A program made the position numbers and the translations under genes. Below the pieces are notes generated by a model. That model saw only the letters and a list, made by a program, of their open reading frames with translations. It was not told the DNA's origin and searched no databases. From Excoecaria cochinchinensis (lineage: Eukaryota > Streptophyta > Magnoliopsida > Malpighiales > Euphorbiaceae), in NCBI GenBank assembly GCA_947683425.1, contig CANTUQ010000320.1, forward strand, positions 168,410-232,409: 64,000 nt of DNA, in the 5' to 3' direction. Of the stretch, positions 59,235-64,000 are shown piece by piece. Position 1 is the stretch's first letter. Each line of letters starts with the position of its first letter.

Positions 59235-62200
59235 ATGCGTTGTGACCGGCAAGCTTCCAGTAGCTACTCCGATCAAGTTTTCCCGAATTATTGGACTCGG
59301 ATCCAAAATTTCACCACTTGTTACGATTTTTCGATTCTGGTGATTTTCCCTAGGGGTCCCCTTGGGGAATTCCGTAAAAATTCATCAGGTCCCGACGAGG
59401 CCAATTCTCGTTGCGTTATGACCGGCAAGCTTCCAGTAGCTACTCCGATCAAGTTTTCCCGAATTATTGGACTCGGATCAAAAATTTCACCACTTTTTAC
59501 GATTTTTCGATTCTGGTGATTTTTCCTAGGGGTATCCTTAGGGAAATCCGTAAAAATTCGTCAGGTCCCGTAGAGGCCAATTCTCGATGCGTTGTGACCG
59601 GCAAGCTTCCAGTAGCTACTCCGATCAAGTTTTCCCGAATTATTGGACTCGGATCCAAAATTTCACCACTTTTTACGATTTTTCGATTCTAGTGATTTTC
59701 CCTAGGGGTACCCCTAGGGAAATCCGTAAAAATTCGTCAGGTCCCGACGAGGCCAATTCTCGATTCGTTGTGACTGGCAAGCTTCCAGTAGCTACTCCGA
59801 TCAAGTTTTCCCGAATTATTGGACTCGGATCCAAAATTTCACCACTTTTTACGATTTTTCGATTCTGGTGATTTTCCCTAGGGGTAACCGTAGGGAAATC
59901 TGTAAAAATTCGTCAGGTCCTGACGAGACCAATTCTCGATGCGTTGTGACCGGCAAGCTTCCAGAAACTTCTCCGATCAAGTTTTCCCGAATTATTGAAC
60001 TCGGATCAAAAATTTCACCACTTTTTACGATTTTTCGATTCTGGTGATTTTCCCTAGGGGTACCCCTAGGGAAATCCGTAAAAATTCGTCAGGTCCAGAC
60101 GAGTCAAATTCTCGATGCATTGTGACCGGCAAGCTTCCAGTAGCTACTCCGATCAAGTTTTCCCGAATTATTGGACTCGGATCCAAAATTTCACCACTTT
60201 TTACGATTTTTCGATTCTGGTGATTTTCCCTAGGGGTCCCCCTGGGGAATTCCGTAAAAATTCGTCAGGTCCCGACGAGGCAAATTCTCGTTGCGTTGTG
60301 ACCGGCAAGCTTCCAGTAGCTACTCCGATCAAGTTTTCCCGAATTATTGGACTCGGATCCAAAATTTCACCACTTTTTACGATTTTTCGATTCTGGTGAT
60401 TTTCCCTAGGGGTCCCCCTAGGGAATTCCGTAAAAATTCGTCAGGTCCCGACGAGGCCAATTCTCGTTGCGTTGTGACCGGCAAGCTTCCAGTAGGTACT
60501 CCGATCAAGTTTTCCCGAATTATTGGACTCGGATCCAAAATTTCACCACTTTTTACGATTTTTCGATTCTGGTGATTTTTCCTAGGGGTATCCCTAGGGA
60601 AATCCGTAAAAATTCGTCAGGTCCCGTAGAGGCCAATTCTCGATGCGTTGTGACCGGCAAGCTTCCAGTAGCTACTCCGATCAAGTTTTCCCGAATTATT
60701 GGACTCGGATCCAAAATTTCACCACTTTTTACGATTTTTCGATTCTAGTGATTTTCCCTAGGGGTACCCCTAGGGAAATCCGTAAAAATTCGTCAGGTCC
60801 CGACGAGGCCAATTCTCGATTCGTTGTGACTGGCAAGCTTCCAGTAGCTACTCCGATCAAGTTTTCCCGAATTATTGGACTCGGATACAAAATCTCACCA
60901 CTTTTTACGATTTTTCGATTCTGGTGATTTTCCCTAGGGGTACCTCTAGGGAAATCCTTAAAAATTCGTCAGGTCCCGACGAGGCCAATTCTCGAGGCGT
61001 TGTGACCGGCAAGCTTCCAGAAACTTCTCCGATCAAGTTTTCCCGAATTATTGAACTCGGATCAAAAATTTCACCACTTTTTACGATTTTTCGATTCTGG
61101 TGATTTTCCCTAGGGGTACCCCTAGGGAAATCCGTAAAAATTCGTCAGGTCCAGACGAGTCAAATTCTCGATGCATTGTGACCGGCAAGCTTCCAGTAGC
61201 TACTCCGATCAAGTTTTCCCGAATTATTGGACTCGGATCCAAAATTTCACCACTTTTTACGATTTTTCGATTCTGGTGATTTTCCCTAGGGGTCCCCCTG
61301 GGGAATTCCGTAAAAATTCGTCAAGTCCCGACGAGGCAAATTCTCGTTGCGTTGTGAGCGGCAAGCTTCCAGTAGCTACTCCGATCAAGTTTTCCCGAAT
61401 TATTGGACTCGGATCCAAAATTTCACCACTTTTTACGATTTTTCGATTCTAGTGATTTTCCCTAGGGGTCCCCCTGGGGAATTCCGTAAAAATTCGTCAG
61501 GTCCCGACGAGGCCAATTCTCGTTGCGTTGTGACCGGCAAGCTTCCAGTAGGTACTCCGATCAAGTTTTCCCGAATTATTGGACTCGGATCCAAAATTTC
61601 ACCACTTTTTACGATTTTTCGATTTTGGTGATTTTTCCTAGGGGTATCCCTAGGGAAATCCGTAAAAATTCGTCAGGTCCCGTAGAGGCCAATTCTCGAT
61701 GCGTTGTGACCGGCAAGCTTCCAGTAGCTACTCCGATCAAGATTTCCCGAATTATTGGACTCGGATCCAAAATTTCACCACTTTTTACGATTTTTCGATT
61801 CTGGTGATTTTCCCTAGGGGTACCCCTAGGGAAATTCGTAAAAATTCGTCAGGTCCCGACGAGGCCAATTCTCGATTCGTTGTGACTGGCAAGCTTCCAG
61901 TAGCTACTCCGATCAAGTTTTCCCGAATTATTGGACTCGGATACAAAATCTCACCACTTTTTACGATTTTTCGATTCTGGTGATTTTCCCTAGCGGTACC
62001 TCTAGGGAAATCCTTAAAAATTCGTCAGGTCCCGACGAGGCCAATTCTCGATGCGTTGTGACCGGCAAGCTTCCAGAAACTTCTCCGATCAAGTTTTCCC
62101 GAATTATTGAACTCGGATCAAAAATTTCACCACTTTTTACGATTTTTCGATTCTGGTGATTTTCCCTAGGGGTACCCCTAGGGAAATCCGTAAAAATTCG

Positions 62201-64000
62201 TCAGGTCCAGACGAGTCAAATTCTCGATGCATTGTGACCGGCAAGCTTCCAGTAGCTACTCCGATCAAGTTTTCCCGAATTATTGGACTCGGATCCAAAA
62301 TTTCACCACTTTTTATGATTTTTCGATTCTAGTGATTTTCCCTAAGGGTACCCCTAGGAAAATCCGTAAAAATTCGTCAGGTCCCGACGAGGCCAATTCT
62401 CGATTCGTTGTGACTGGCAAGCTTCCAGTAGCTACTCCGATCAAGTTTTCCCGAATTATTGGACTCGGATCCAAAATTTCACCACTTTTTACGATTTTTC
62501 GATTCTGGTGATTTTCCCTAGGGGTAACCGTAGGGAAATCTGTAAAAATTCGTCAGGTCCTGACGAGACCAATTCTCGATGCGTTGTGACCGGCAAGCTT
62601 CCAGTAGCTACTCCGATCAAGTTTTCCCGAATTATTGGACTCGGATCTAAAATTTCACCACTTTTTACGATTTTTCGATTCTGGTGATTTTTCCTAGGGG
62701 TAACCCTAGGAAATCCGTAAAAATTCGTCAGGTCCCGACGAGGCCAATTCTCGATGCGTTGTGACCGGCAAGCTTCCAGTAGCTACTCCGATCAAGTTTT
62801 CCCGAATTATTGGACTCGGATCCAAAATTTCACCACTTTTAACGATTTTTCGATTCTGGTGATTTTCCCTAGGGGTACCCCTAGGGAAATCCGTAAAAAT
62901 TCGTCAGGTCCCGACGAGACCAATTCTTGATGCGTTGTGACCGGCAAGCTTCCAGTAGCTACTCCGATCAAGTTTTCCCGAATTATTGGACTCGGATCCA
63001 AAATTTCACCACTTTTTACGATTTTTCGATTCTGGTGATTTTTCCTAGGGGTATCCCTAGGGAAATCCGTAAAAATTCGTCAGGTCCCGACGAGGCCAAT
63101 TCTCGATGCGTTGTGACCGGCAAGCTTCCAGTTGCTACTCCGATCAAGTTTTCCCGAATTATTGGACTCGGATCCAAAATTTCACCACTTTTTACGATTT
63201 TTCGATTCTAGTGATTTTCCCTAGGGGTACCCCTAGGGAAATCCTTAAAAATTCGTCAGATCCCGACGAGGCCAATTCTCGATGCGTTGTGACCGGCAAG
63301 CTTCCAGTAGCTACTCCGATCAAGTTTTCCCGAATTATTGGACTCGGATCAAAAATTTCACCACTTTTTACGATTTTTCGATTCTCCCTATGGGTACACC
63401 TAGGGAAATCCGTAAAAATTCGTCAGGTCCCGACGAGGCCAATTCTCGATGCGTTGTGACCGGCAAGCTTCCAGTAGCTACTCCGATCAAGTTTTCCCGA
63501 ATTATTGGACTCGGATCCAAAATTTCACCACTTTTTACGATTTTTCGATTCTCCCTATGGGTACCCCTAGGGAAATCCGTAAAAATTCGTCAGGTCCCGA
63601 CGAGGCCAATTCTCGATGCGTTGTGACCGGCAAGCTTCCAGTAGCTACTCCGATCAAGTTTTCCCGAATTATTGGACTCGGATCCAAAATTTCACCACTT
63701 TTTACGATTTTACGATTCTGGTGATTTTCCCTAGGGGTAAACCTAGGGAAATCCGTAAAAATTCGTCAGGTCCCGACGAGGCCAATTCTCGATGCGTTGT
63801 GACCGGCAAGCTTCCAGTAGCTACTCCGATAAAGTTTTCCCGAATTATTGGACTCGGATCCAAAATTTCACCACTTTTTACGATTTTTCGATTCTGGTGA
63901 TTTTTCCTAGGGGTATCCCTAGGGAAATCCGTAAAAATTCGTCAGGTCCCGACGAGGCCAATTCTCAATGCGTTGTGACCGGCAAGCTTCCAGTAGCTAC
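59235..64000 (+). repeat. Family F super-unit, version 3 (right end cut)
   Basis: It repeats versions 1 and 2 with three inner anchors (60115, 61171, 62227) in place of four. Both inner units are 1,056 bp, so the GATTCTACC short monomer is absent. It continues to the CCCTATGGG and GATTTTACGATTCTGG monomers. From 63792 it carries GGATCCAAAATTT and TATCCC, as version 2 does at 54854. A private 1-bp loss (CCCTAGGAAATCC) lies near 62706. The window ends in this array. Confidence 0.9.

Larger units (their letters stand above)
1..64000 (+). repeat. Satellite DNA array, 176/167-bp monomer, about 368 copies head to tail
   Basis: The same unit recurs every 176 or 167 bp across the whole window, always in the same orientation. 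Counting from the ATGCG motif at 128 to its equivalent at 63968 gives about 368 monomers with a mean of about 173.5 bp. Offsets from HindIII: AAGCTTCC at 1-8, CCCGAATTATTGGACTCGG at 32-50, GGATCC at 49-54, TTTCACCACTTTTTACG around 59-75, palindrome 95-120, TTCGTCAGGTCCCGACGAGG at 131-150, TTCTCGATGCGTTGTGACCGG at about 155-175. No stretch departs from this pattern, so every apparently gene-free interval is satellite. Long homogeneous arrays of this unit size are typical of eukaryotic centromeric or heterochromatic DNA; a plant source is a guess from monomer length. The sequence is not a satellite family I recognise. Confidence 0.99.

Noticed and set aside
1..64000. CRISPR array or other prokaryotic direct-repeat system
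   Set aside because: The period is 167-176 bp with no unique spacers; variation is substitution within a single unit, and there are no neighbouring cas-like genes.
1..64000. Identification as a Brassica CentBr-type satellite because of the 176-bp length and HindIII site
   Set aside because: Length and a HindIII site are shared by many plant satellites. The sequence as I recall that family does not resemble this one.

Overview
The whole 64 kb window is one satellite DNA array. About 368 monomers run head to tail in a single orientation. I find no unique sequence, no inverted block, no transposon and no credible gene. The array enters at base 1 and leaves at base 64000, so neither end is seen. 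The monomer is 176 bp (about 47% GC in my hand consensus). The main shorter class is 167 bp, and there are rare 147, 155, 166, 175 and 183 bp forms. Monomer offsets below count the first A of the HindIII site AAGCTT as 1. Landmarks are HindIII 1-6, BamHI (in many copies) 49-54, T-tracts around 68-97, a 26-bp perfect palindrome at 95-120 (AvrII-KpnI-AvrII), and a 5-bp stem/7-nt loop at 132-148.

Organism: a long array of roughly 176-bp units with nested higher-order repeats (HORs) indicates a eukaryotic centromeric, pericentromeric or subtelomeric satellite. The length fits many flowering-plant centromeric satellites, but I do not recognise this sequence as any named family. The species and the centromeric role are inference.

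Layout: (A) 1-5.3 kb, an 862-bp five-monomer HOR with 2-, 3-, 6- and 7-monomer derivatives. (B) 5.3-15.8 kb, a 3,112-bp 18-mer followed by a 3,631-bp copy and two truncated copies. 15.8-17.2 kb is a mixed junction, and 17.2-18.06 kb is an isolated A-type unit. (C) 18.06-23.4 kb, a 1,380-bp octamer with an 1,899-bp 11-mer form. (D) 23.4-28.4 kb, a 2,974-bp 17-mer duplication containing a doubled 528-bp trimer. 28.4-30.4 kb is a mosaic with a duplicated palindrome. 30.4-36.9 kb holds C/D-like units with more than thirty 1-2 bp indels between 31.1 and 36.9 kb, probably unpolished assembly. (E) 36.9-41.4 kb, a 2,585-bp 15-mer and a shortened copy. 41.4-43.7 kb is D-like. (F) 43.7-64 kb, a 5,772-bp 33-mer super-unit in three versions, each carrying an inner six-monomer HOR; a 3.7-kb mosaic separates versions two and three.

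There is no gene network to describe. What can be read is the history of the array: unequal exchange, segmental duplication, conversion-like hybrid monomers, and repeated rearrangement at the palindrome. The many overlapping 65-127 codon open frames are satellite sequence read in one open phase and are not annotated as genes.
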